Below, in pieces: positions 28,260 through 37,418 of a DNA stretch of 64,000 nt. Numbering within the stretch: position 1 is the stretch's first letter; every line of letters starts with the position of its first letter. This DNA comes from Kribbella capetownensis. GTDB taxonomy: Bacteria > Actinomycetota > Actinomycetes > Propionibacteriales > Kribbellaceae. Below the pieces are notes generated by a model. That model did not search any database and was not told where the DNA came from. It saw nothing but the letters and a program-made list of their open reading frames with translations. The stretch lies in NCBI RefSeq assembly GCF_004331485.1, contig NZ_SJKD01000001.1, forward strand, positions 1,178,001-1,242,000, in the 5' to 3' direction. The position numbers and the translations under genes are program-made.

Positions 28260-28819
28260 CTGCCCAGCCGATCACCGACGTTCCGAACGTCCCGGCGCGC
28301 CAGCCCAGCCGGCTTGTGGATCTGAACAACTGTCTGTCGCTGGACAACCTTCCGGGCCGCGACCTGGCCGCCGCCGAACTGTCCGAGCTGGCCGCGTCGG
28401 TTGCCGCGCAACCGCACCTGTGGGAGGACAAGGTCGCCTACAGCGACGAGGAGCGGGTCTTCGCCTCCCTCCATCGGGACGCGAACGTCGACGTCTGGCT
28501 GATCTGCTGGACGCCGGTCAACGACACCGGCTGGCATGACCACGACGTCTCGTCCGGCGCGGTCGCGGTGGCCAAGGGCAAGCTGGTCGAGCACAACCTG
28601 GCGATCGGCACCGACTCGGTCGAGACCGAGGTGGCGGCCGGCGACGTCTACGGCTTCGGACCGGACCACATCCACCGCCTCACCGGCCTGGACAAGGGCA
28701 GCGTCACGGTCCATGCCTACAGCCCGCCGCTGTGGCGCATGGGTCAGTACTCGGTCAAGGACGGCGTACTCCGTCGCACCTCTGTCTCCTACGCCGACGA
28801 ACTCCGGCCGCTCGACTGA
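28256..28819 (+). CDS. cysteine dioxygenase-like cupin
   Basis: A 187-residue non-haem iron dioxygenase of the cysteine dioxygenase family. The cupin iron motif WHDHDVSSGAVAV (about residues 94-106) supplies two histidines, and the third is in GFGPDHIHRLTG (about 138). Family members oxidise cysteine to cysteine sulfinate or 3-mercaptopropionate to its sulfinate. The catalytic Cys-Tyr crosslink of mammalian enzymes is absent, as in most bacterial ones. It is translationally coupled to the amidohydrolase gene (GTG inside the stop, GTGA). Pairing with an amidohydrolase under a LacI regulator is unusual and leaves the true substrate open. Confidence 0.82.
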   Translation: MTAQPITDVPNVPARQPSRLVDLNNCLSLDNLPGRDLAAAELSELAASVAAQPHLWEDKVAYSDEERVFASLHRDANVDVWLICWTPVNDTGWHDHDVSSGAVAVAKGKLVEHNLAIGTDSVETEVAAGDVYGFGPDHIHRLTGLDKGSVTVHAYSPPLWRMGQYSVKDGVLRRTSVSYADELRPLD

Positions 28820-28822
28820 GAG

Positions 28823-28852
28823 TCCATTCTCTGACTAAAGTCAGAGAATGGA
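28823..28852. promoter_or_regulatory. 30-bp perfect palindrome covering a start codon
   Basis: Perfect 14-bp arms beginning TCCATTCTCTGACT are separated by AA. The right arm includes the ATG of the MarR-GNAT gene (28848). Its centre, CTGACTAAAGTCAG, looks like a MarR operator; bound protein would block both transcription start and ribosome access. The same sequence could also fold as an RNA hairpin over the start codon. Confidence 0.8.
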
Positions 28853-29726
28853 GATCGCGGCGGTCAGAAGGTTCAACCGGATCGTCACCGAGCGGGTCGG
28901 TGCGCTCAACGACGCCTATCTGTCCAGGGACCGTCCGCTCGGGCAGGCCCGGGTGTTGTGGGAGATCGGCGCGGATGGGTGCGACGTACGGGCGCTGCGG
29001 ACCAGGCTCGGCCTCGACTCCGGGTACCTCAGCCGGTTGCTGCGGTCACTTGAGGAGGACGGGCTCGTTCGGGTCGAGCAGAGCGGTGCGGACGCGCGGG
29101 TCCGGATCGCCCGGCTGACCAGGACGGGTGCGAAGGAGTGGCGCTTGCTGGACCGGCGGTCCGACGAGTTGGCCGGGTCGATCCTGGCGCCGTTGAGCGA
29201 GCGCCAGCGGGATCGGCTCATCGCCGCGATGGACGATGTGTCACGGCTGCTGACCGCGTCGATGGTCGACGTCGGCATCGTCGACCCGCGGCGGCCCGAG
29301 GCGCAGCTGTGCCTGCGCGCGTACTTCGACGAGTTGGGCGACCGGTTCGACAACGGATTCGACCACGCGCGCAGCATTTCGGCGGAGGACGCCGAGCTGA
29401 CGTTGCCGGCCGGCCTGCTACTGGTCGCGACGCTGCATGCCGAGCCGATCGGCTGCGGCGCGTTGAAGCTGCACGGTGAGGAGCCCGCGGAGATCAAGCG
29501 GATGTGGGTGTCCCGCGAAGCCCGCGGTCTGGGACTCGGACGGCGGTTGCTCGCCGAGCTCGAACGCGAGGCAGCCGCCCGCGGTGCGAACGTCGTACGG
29601 CTGGAGACCAATCGGTCTCTGACCGAGGCGATTGGTCTGTACCGCGCGTCGGGCTATCAGGAGGTGCCCGCGTTCAACGCGGAGCCGTACGCCCATCACT
29701 GGTTCGAGAAGTCGCTCAAGACCTGA
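28848..29726 (+). CDS. MarR regulator - GNAT acetyltransferase fusion
   Basis: A 292-residue two-domain protein. Residues 1-140 are a MarR winged helix (ARVLWEIGADGCDVRALRTR, LDSGYLSRLLRSLEEDGLVR, then the wing ADARVRIARLT). Residues 150-292 are a GNAT domain with the acetyl-CoA loop VSREARGLGLGRRLLAELE and the LETNRSLTEAIGLYRASGY block. Such fusions occur widely; some acetylate a small-molecule or protein target and sense through the MarR half. There is no clear ribosome binding site: the start lies in a palindrome, so the message may be leaderless. The 3' end meets a bidirectional terminator. Confidence 0.9.
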   Translation: MEIAAVRRFNRIVTERVGALNDAYLSRDRPLGQARVLWEIGADGCDVRALRTRLGLDSGYLSRLLRSLEEDGLVRVEQSGADARVRIARLTRTGAKEWRLLDRRSDELAGSILAPLSERQRDRLIAAMDDVSRLLTASMVDVGIVDPRRPEAQLCLRAYFDELGDRFDNGFDHARSISAEDAELTLPAGLLLVATLHAEPIGCGALKLHGEEPAEIKRMWVSREARGLGLGRRLLAELEREAAARGANVVRLETNRSLTEAIGLYRASGYQEVPAFNAEPYAHHWFEKSLKT

Positions 29727-29730
29727 GTAT

Positions 29731-29758
29731 GTCCGGGGAGGCCCCGATCTCCCCGGAC
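29731..29758. terminator. bidirectional terminator
   Basis: A perfect 10-bp stem GTCCGGGGAG/CTCCCCGGAC with an 8-nt loop lies between the stop of the MarR-GNAT gene and the stop of the converging TIGR03118-like gene. Confidence 0.75.
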
Positions 29759-29768
29759 ACTGAGGTGG

Positions 29769-30872
29769 TCAGCGTGCGCGAAGTACGCCGAGGAGGCCGT
29801 GGGACTCGTCGTCGGGGCCGGCGGAGAACCACAGGGAGTCGGTACCGCCGGTGGTCGCCGTGCCCTGGAGAAGTGCCCAGAGACCGTCGATCACGAGGGT
29901 CTTGCCCCGCGCGTTCTTCACCTGGCCGGCGAAGTCGTACCTGCCGTGGGACTTCGGCCGGAAGATGTTGATCCGGCCGTCGCCGAAGTTGCCGACCAGA
30001 AGCGTGCCGGCCGGCTGACCCCAGGCGCTGGGAGCGAAGGCCATACCCCACGGCGCGTTCAGCGTGCCGCGAGAGCCGACGCGGCTGACGAACTTGCCCT
30101 CGACGGTGTACTCGTCGACGAACCCGAGGCCGCGGCCGGCGATCTCATCGTTGGTCTTCGGGTCGAGCTTCGCGTAGGCGACGAAGATGTGCCCGTTCAG
30201 CGTCTGCACGTTGAAGGGAGAGAACCCCTTGGGCAGGTGGGAGTCCCGGAACGCCCACCACGGCTTCTTCACCGGCATGAAGGAGCTGTCGAAGACGTCG
30301 ATCCGGCGCTGCGAGAAGTTGGCGGCATACAGCTGGTCCCCTGCTCGGGCTGTCGCGATCGCCAAACCCTTGTAGACCGCGCCCGGGGTGGTGGCCTTGA
30401 TCTCGGCGGCGCCGATCAGCGGGCTGACCGGCGGACCCCAGGCCGCGATCTGGCCGGTCTCGGTGGCGAAGATGAACCGAGCGGGTGCGCTGACGGTCCC
30501 GTTGCTGAGGACGAAACCGGTGCCGGGGTTGTTGACCTGCCCGGTCGGGACCGGCATGGTCACCCGGACCGCGGACATCTTGGTCGCGGTGGTCGAGCCC
30601 GGTGCGGACGAGTACAGCGTGGACGACGACGTACCGTTGTTGGAAGCCCACACGGGGGTGGTTGCACCGAGGGACAGACCCCACGGGTTGACCAGATCGT
30701 CGTCCTGCAGCGCAGCCTTGCCTGCCTGGTCCGAGACCAGGTTGACCTGCTGTACGGCGAGCGGACTGTGGTGGGACTGGTGTGCGCTGGCGGTTGCCGG
30801 GCTGAGCAGCGCGAGACTGCTGATCAGTGCGGTCGTCACCGCGAGTGGTCGGCCCTTCGAACGGAGTGACAT
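29769..30872 (-). CDS. secreted TIGR03118-family protein
   Basis: A 367-residue exported protein. A signal peptide (MSLRSKGRPLAVTTALISSL, ending near ATASAHQ) precedes a beta-propeller-like body: DDLVNPWGLSLGATTPVWASNN, AVYKGLAIATARAGDQLYAANF and APWGMAFAPSAWG. These are the hallmarks of the TIGR03118 family, whose function is unknown. The ATG at 30872 is chosen because it opens the signal peptide and has GGAAAG upstream; a longer frame exists without support. It is a single gene. Confidence 0.82.
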   Translation of the reverse strand: MSLRSKGRPLAVTTALISSLALLSPATASAHQSHHSPLAVQQVNLVSDQAGKAALQDDDLVNPWGLSLGATTPVWASNNGTSSSTLYSSAPGSTTATKMSAVRVTMPVPTGQVNNPGTGFVLSNGTVSAPARFIFATETGQIAAWGPPVSPLIGAAEIKATTPGAVYKGLAIATARAGDQLYAANFSQRRIDVFDSSFMPVKKPWWAFRDSHLPKGFSPFNVQTLNGHIFVAYAKLDPKTNDEIAGRGLGFVDEYTVEGKFVSRVGSRGTLNAPWGMAFAPSAWGQPAGTLLVGNFGDGRINIFRPKSHGRYDFAGQVKNARGKTLVIDGLWALLQGTATTGGTDSLWFSAGPDDESHGLLGVLRAR

Positions 30873-31005
30873 GTCACTTTCCTGTCGGTAGGGATGCGGA
30901 ACACCATCGATACGGCCGGGTGGCCTAGGCGGTTCAATGCGCGCAGGGTAGACATGGCGGAGTAGCTCGGGGTGGGCACGCATTGGTGAGTAGAAGGGGG
31001 CGTAC

Positions 31006-31401
31006 ATGTCAGGACTTGCGATCGAGCCGTTGAATCCGGGGATCCTGCCGCCGGCGACGGGGAACTACACGCACGGCGTGGTCGTCGGTGGGGCGGAGCG
31101 GACGGTGTTCGTCAGCGGTCAGGTGCCGTGGGGCAACGAGCACGGCCGGGTGCCGGAGAGTTTCGAGGCGCAGTGCCGGATGGTCTGGCGCAACGTGCTC
31201 GCGGTCCTCGCCGAGGCGGGCATGGGAGTGCTGAACCTGGTGAAGGTGACGACCTATCTGTCCGACCGGCAGTTCCGGGCTCTCAACTCGAAGATCCGCG
31301 AGGAGGTCCTCGGCCAGCACGCACCCGCGCTGACCGTGATCATCTGCGACATCTACTCCGAGAACTGGCTCCTCGAGATCGACGCCGTCGCCATGGGCTA
31401 G
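31006..31401 (+). CDS. RidA family protein
   Basis: A 131-residue protein of the YjgF/YER057c/RidA family, which in its well-studied members deaminates reactive enamine/imine intermediates of amino-acid metabolism. The C-terminal block PALTVIICDIYSENWLLEIDAVAMG has the usual acidic residue and hydrophobic pattern, but the arginine that binds the carboxylate in true RidA (PAR motif) is a leucine here (HAPALTV), so it may be one of the other subfamilies. GAAGGGGG precedes the ATG. It is a single gene. Confidence 0.85.
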   Translation: MSGLAIEPLNPGILPPATGNYTHGVVVGGAERTVFVSGQVPWGNEHGRVPESFEAQCRMVWRNVLAVLAEAGMGVLNLVKVTTYLSDRQFRALNSKIREEVLGQHAPALTVIICDIYSENWLLEIDAVAMG

Positions 31402-31859
31402 CGCTGCCCAGTCAGGACGTCGGTGGTGCTGGCACGAACGCGCGCCCTCCTGCATCCATCAACCGTCACCGATCTGGTCGATGCGTGCCTGACGTCGTCT
31501 GCGGTGACACTGGGCTCGTACCGGTCCGCGGCCGCCCGTGCACCTGGACAGGAGGTGTCGGGTGGTCGGGGCGTTGTGCAGGTGCCGCTGAGCGTACCGA
31601 GTTCCCTGTTCGGCGTGACATCTCCTGTCGAAATGCACGCCCCCACCGGCCAGGCCCCGCGCCCCCACTGGCCAGGCCGCGCACCAGCCTGGTCTTCGGC
31701 CCTGCCGCTCGGTCATTTCGACGGACAACCCCTGAACTTGCCGGTTGTCAGGCCGCGTTTTTGGGGTAGAACCGGCAACTTCAGTGGATAACCCATGAAA
31801 TGCGTGGGGGCGCGGGGGCAGCGGGGGCTGGCTGCAATCGACCTCCCGAAACTGCTTGG
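31402..31859. other. non-coding stretch with inverted repeats
   Basis: No convincing gene in 458 bp; frames on both strands lack codon bias. It holds GGCCAGGCC twice, GCGCCCCCAC-type sequence with an inverted copy (GTGGGGGCGCG at about 31806), and a stem TTGCCGGTT (31738-31746)/AACCGGCAA (31770-31778). The alternative stem GACAACC (31724-31730)/GGTTGTC (31743-31749) is followed by GTTTTT and looks like a terminator for the plus strand. Confidence 0.5.
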
Positions 31860-32483
31860 TCAGGCCCAGGTTTCGGCGTGGGTGGCTACGCCGTTCGGAG
31901 CGATGAGTTCGGTGACGACGTCCTCGGCGTCCGCGTCGAGGGGCTCGAACGGGAGCTCGGGTACGACGTACGCGCGGGCGCCGGCGACCATCTCGATGCC
32001 GGGCAGCTCGAACCAGGCCTCGCCGACCTCGCGGCTGATCTCGTAGATCGCCTGCTCGGCCGAGTCCACCGGCTCGTCCTCGCCACCGTCGTCCAGTTCG
32101 GCCGGGTGCCGTTCCTGCGCCGCGCGGCCGGCCTCGAGCAGTGCGTCCAGGTCGACCACGCGCAGGTCGAACCTCGACACCACGCTGATCACCTGGTCCT
32201 GCTCGGCCTCGTCGTCGTCCTCGTCGTCGATCGAGTCCTCCAGCAGCAGCGGCGCCGTACCGGTGTGCTCGAAGACCGCCTCGTTCCAGCCCTCGACGAG
32301 TTCCTCGAGGGCGGCGTTCTGCTCGTAGAGCGCGGACTGCTCCTCGGCGCCGGTCATCGCGAGCAGGGCGTCGGTGTGGGCCTGGAGACGCTCGGCCAGC
32401 CGGCGGCTCGCCTCGGCCAGCGCCTCCCGGGTCTGCGCGGAGAAGAACTGCTCTGCGGGGGCGGTGATGTCGACTTCAGTCAC
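31860..32483 (-). CDS. acidic protein of unknown function
   Basis: A 207-residue soluble protein I do not recognise. It has a helical, possibly coiled-coil N-terminus (REALAEASRRLAERLQAHTDAL), a very acidic stretch (SIDDEDDDEAEQDQ) near residue 95 and a second at about 135, and a C-terminal part with alternating strands (YVVPELPFEPL). The start is GTG at 32483. Codon use is normal for the window (strong GC bias in third positions), so it is a real gene. It lies between RidA and the kdp operon, facing left. Confidence 0.7.
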   Translation of the reverse strand: MTEVDITAPAEQFFSAQTREALAEASRRLAERLQAHTDALLAMTGAEEQSALYEQNAALEELVEGWNEAVFEHTGTAPLLLEDSIDDEDDDEAEQDQVISVVSRFDLRVVDLDALLEAGRAAQERHPAELDDGGEDEPVDSAEQAIYEISREVGEAWFELPGIEMVAGARAYVVPELPFEPLDADAEDVVTELIAPNGVATHAETWA

Positions 32484-32722
32484 GTGCTGTTCTTCCCTTG
32501 TCTGTGCGTGGGCTGTGCCTGGATCTGGGATTGCCAGGCGTAAGTATGCGGACAGAACGGCCAGGGGCGAAGTCCGGTCCGGAATGAGGACCTGCGACTA
32601 CCTGTGAGAACCCTGTGAGAGCTGTGAGAGCGGGTGTGAGAGGCCTGCGAGAACACTCCTGAGCGGGCAGCTAGCGGTGTGCAGTGGCTTCATGAGCACT
32701 TTAGCTGTGAGGCGGTGCCGTC
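32484..32722. promoter_or_regulatory. kdp promoter region with GTGAGA repeats
   Basis: The 239-bp gap between the divergent acidic-protein gene and the kdp unit contains four direct GTGAGA copies (32604, 32615, 32624, 32636), and a degenerate fifth (GCGAGA at about 32647), spaced 9-12 bp apart. This is the place where the KdpE response regulator should bind; the repeats are candidate sites. No c-di-AMP riboswitch consensus was recognised. Confidence 0.5.
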
Positions 32723-32806
32723 GTGTCTGACGTCATCTATCTCGCCGTCACCGTTGTCGTCTTCGCGGCCGTCTGGCTCGCGCTGCGTGGAGTGGAGAAG
32801 CTGTGA
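32723..32806 (+). CDS. 27-residue membrane peptide upstream of kdpF
   Basis: A GTG-started gene of 27 codons, too short for usual gene calling: [20 protein letters not shown] then LRGVEKL. One hydrophobic helix (residues 5-20) is followed by a positively charged end. GAGGCGG lies 7 bases upstream. Its stop overlaps the kdpF start as GTGA, so it is coupled to kdpF. I infer a small subunit or chaperone of the Kdp complex, or a peptide of membrane-stress sensing; nothing identifies its function. Similar short frames ending in GVE(K/R)L before kdpF occur in other actinobacteria as far as I recall. Confidence 0.6.
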   Translation: MSDVIYLAVTVVVFAAVWLALRGVEKL

Positions 32807-32892
32807 GCGCCGAGAACATCGCCGGCCTGGTGGTGGCCGTGGCCCTGGTCCTCTACCTGGTCGCCGCCCTGATCTTCCCCGAGAGGTTCTGA
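32803..32892 (+). CDS. kdpF: potassium-transporting ATPase subunit KdpF
   Basis: A 29-residue single-helix membrane protein ([20 protein letters not shown] followed by AALIFPERF). The C-terminal pattern L(I/V)FPERF is typical of KdpF, which stabilises the KdpABC complex. It starts with GTG in a GTGA overlap with the upstream 27-codon gene, and its stop shares one base with the kdpA start (TGATG). Confidence 0.9.
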   Translation: MSAENIAGLVVAVALVLYLVAALIFPERF

Positions 32893-34549
32893 TGTCCGAC
32901 ACTGCGGCCGGCCTGTTGCAGGTCGGCTTCCTTCTCCTGTGCCTGGCGGCCGTGTACCGGCCGCTGGGCGGTTACATGGCCCGGGTCTACACGTCCGACA
33001 AGGACCTGCGGATCGAGCGGGCGACGTACAAGGTCTTCGGCGTCGACTCGAAGGCCGACCAGACCTGGGGCGTCTACGCCCGGTCGCTGATCGCGTTCTC
33101 CGCTCTCAGCGTCGTTCTGCTGTACCTGCTCCAGCGCCTGCAGCACTGGCTGCCGTTGTCGCTGGGCCTGCCGAACGTCGAGTCAGGGCTCGCGTTCAAC
33201 ACCGCGGCGTCCTTCGTCTCGAACACCAACTGGCAGAACTACTCGCCTGAGGTGACGCTGGGCCACCTGGTCCAGTTCGCCGGCCTCGCGGTGCAGAACT
33301 TCCTGTCGGCGGCGGTCGGCATCACGGTCGCGATCGCGCTGATCCGCGGCTTCGCCCGGGCCAAGACGGACCGGCTCGGCAACTTCTGGGTCGACCTGAC
33401 CCGGACCGTCCTGCGGGTTCTGGTGCCGATCGCGATCATCGGCACGCTGGTGCTGGTCGCAACGGGTGTCGTGCAGAACTTCTCCGGCGGGCACGAGGTC
33501 ACCTCGGTGGTCGGCCAGAGCCAGACCATCCCCGGCGGCCCGGTGGCCGGCCAGGAAGTCATCAAGGAGCTGGGCACCAACGGCGGCGGCTTCTACAACG
33601 CCAACTCCGCCCACCCGTTCGAAAACCCGAACGGCCTGTCGAACCTGTTCGAGATCTTCCTGCTGCTGATGATCCCGGTCTGCCTGACCCGGACCTTCGG
33701 CCTGATGGTCAAGGACAAGCGGCAGGGCTACGCGATCCTCGGCGTGATGGGCACGCTGTGGGCAGCGTTCACCTTCTCGGCCACCTTCTTCGAGAACCGG
33801 GGCGCCGGTACGGCGACCCAGGCTGCGGGCGCCGCGATGGAAGGCAAGGAGACCCGCTTCGGCGAATGGGCTTCAGCACTCTTCGCAACCTCGACCACAG
33901 GTACGTCGACCGGAGCGGTGAACTCGGCGCACGACTCGTTCACCGCACTCGGCGGCGGTACGGCGCTGTTCCACATGATGCTCGGCGAAGTCTCACCGGG
34001 TGGTACCGGCACCGGTCTCTACGGCATGCTCATCCTCGCCGTCCTGGCCGTGTTCGTGGCGGGCCTGATGGTCGGCCGGACGCCGGAGTACCTGAAGAAG
34101 AAGATCACCGCGCGCGAGATGAAGCTGGTCTCGCTGTACATCCTCACCACGCCGACGCTCGTCCTGGCCGGTGCCTCGATCGCGATGGGCCTGGCCGTGG
34201 CACGGGCCTCGATCCTCAACACCGACAGCCCGCACGGATTCTCCGAGGTGCTGTACGCGTTCACGTCGGCCGGTAACAACAACGGCAGCGCGTTCGGTGG
34301 CCTCAGCGGGAACATCCCGTTCTACAACACCGCGCTCGGCCTGGTGATGCTGCTCGGCCGCTTCGTGCCGATCGTGCTGGTGCTGGCGCTGGCGGGCTCC
34401 CTGGCCCGGCAGCAGCCCGTGCCGGTGACCCAGGGCACGCTGCCTACCCACAAGGCCCTGTTCGTGACGCTGCTGGTCGGCACCGTCCTGATCGTGACCG
34501 GCCTGACGTATTTCCCCGCTCTGACTCTAGGACCCCTCGCGGAGGGACT

Positions 34550-34553
<4 letters not shown>
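32892..34553 (+). CDS. kdpA: potassium-transporting ATPase subunit KdpA
   Basis: The 553-residue potassium-selective channel subunit of the high-affinity Kdp ATPase, with about ten membrane helices and four selectivity-filter loops. Filter-like signatures are seen in [39 protein letters not shown] and [17 protein letters not shown]. The ATG at 32892 is chosen over the longer frame because it overlaps the kdpF stop by one base and has GAGAGG upstream. It is co-transcribed with kdpB (GTGA overlap). Confidence 0.96.
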
Positions 34554-36640
<2,087 letters not shown>

Positions 36641-36689
36641 CCGGGGCGGTGGGGTGGGGAAGGTCTCCAACACAGAAAGGTAGTTGTTC

Positions 36690-37319
36690 ATGGCAAGCAA
36701 TCTGCCCGGCTCGGTCCGGCAGTTCGGGGTCGCACTGAGGGCACTGCTGTTCTTCACAGTGCTGCTCGGTCTCGCGTACCCCTTGGTGATGACCGGTGTG
36801 TCCCAGGTGGTGTTCCACGGCAACGCGAACGGCTCGATCGTCCAGGTCGCCGGCAAGGACACCGGCTCGGACCTGATCGGCCAGGCGTACACGCAGGACA
36901 GTGGGAAGAAGGACGCCGACGGCAACGCGATCATGGTCGCGGGCCCGAAGTGGTTCCAGACCCGGCCGTCCGCGGTCGACTACGACGGCAAGGGTAGTTC
37001 GGCCTCGCAGCTCGGCCCGAACAACGCCGACCTGCTGGCGATGGTCGAGGAGCGGCGGAAGACGGTCGCGGCGCTGGAGGGTGTCCAGGAGTCACAGGTC
37101 CCGCCGGACGCGGTGACAGCCAGTGGCAGCGGTCTCGACCCGGCGATCAGCCCGGCGTACGCCGCTTTGCAGGTGAACCGGGTGGCGCGCGAGCGTGGCC
37201 TGGACGTCGCCAAGGTCCAGCAACTGGTCAAGGCGAACACCAAGGGCCGCACCCTGGGCTTCCTGGGGGAGCCGTACGTCAATGTCGTCACGCTGAACAA
37301 CGCGCTGGCGTCGAACTGA
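36690..37319 (+). CDS. kdpC: potassium-transporting ATPase subunit KdpC
   Basis: The 209-residue KdpC subunit. One N-terminal membrane helix (FGVALRALLFFTVLLGLAYP) anchors a cytoplasm-facing domain with the family motifs WFQTRPSAVDYDGKG, LGPNNADL and TASGSGLDPAISPAYAALQ. The ATG at 36690 is chosen over the TTG six bases upstream because GAAAGG is 8-10 bases before it. There is a 49-bp gap after kdpB, the largest inside the unit. Confidence 0.95.
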   Translation: MASNLPGSVRQFGVALRALLFFTVLLGLAYPLVMTGVSQVVFHGNANGSIVQVAGKDTGSDLIGQAYTQDSGKKDADGNAIMVAGPKWFQTRPSAVDYDGKGSSASQLGPNNADLLAMVEERRKTVAALEGVQESQVPPDAVTASGSGLDPAISPAYAALQVNRVARERGLDVAKVQQLVKANTKGRTLGFLGEPYVNVVTLNNALASN

Positions 37320-37331
37320 GATAGTCGAAGC

Positions 37332-37418
37332 ATGAACGAGCGAAGCGAGTTCATCAGTTGGCACAGTGGACTCGAGCCTCATCCGCGCCCGGAGCGAAGC
37401 GAGGACGTGGATGAGTAA
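37332..37418 (+). CDS. possible 28-codon leader peptide before kdpD
   Basis: An ATG at 37332 opens a 28-codon frame whose TAA stop overlaps the kdpD start region (ATGAGTAAG). It contains two in-frame copies of GAGCGAAGCGAG, giving the repeated peptide ERSE twice. No strong ribosome binding site precedes it. It may be a translated leader coupling kdpC and kdpD, or a by-product of the repeat, which is a widespread short sequence in actinobacteria. Confidence 0.3.
   Translation: MNERSEFISWHSGLEPHPRPERSEDVDE
37338..37403. repeat. GAGCGAAGCGAG interspersed repeat pair
   Basis: The 12-mer GAGCGAAGCGAG occurs at 37338-37349 and 37392-37403, 54 bp apart (18 codons), in the kdpC-kdpD gap. The first copy is inside a partial inverted repeat ATGAAC...GTTCAT. 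This motif is a common short interspersed sequence in high-GC actinobacterial genomes. Confidence 0.7.

Noticed and set aside
31423-31791. 122-codon plus-strand frame in the RidA downstream gap
   Set aside because: No codon bias, no ribosome site, overlaps inverted repeats; kept as non-coding.
32604-32641. GTGAGA repeats as a CRISPR-like array
   Set aside because: Units are six bases with irregular 9-12 bp spacing and no cas genes.
32484-32722. c-di-AMP riboswitch before kdp
   Set aside because: I could not find its conserved core; only GTGAGA repeats are visible.
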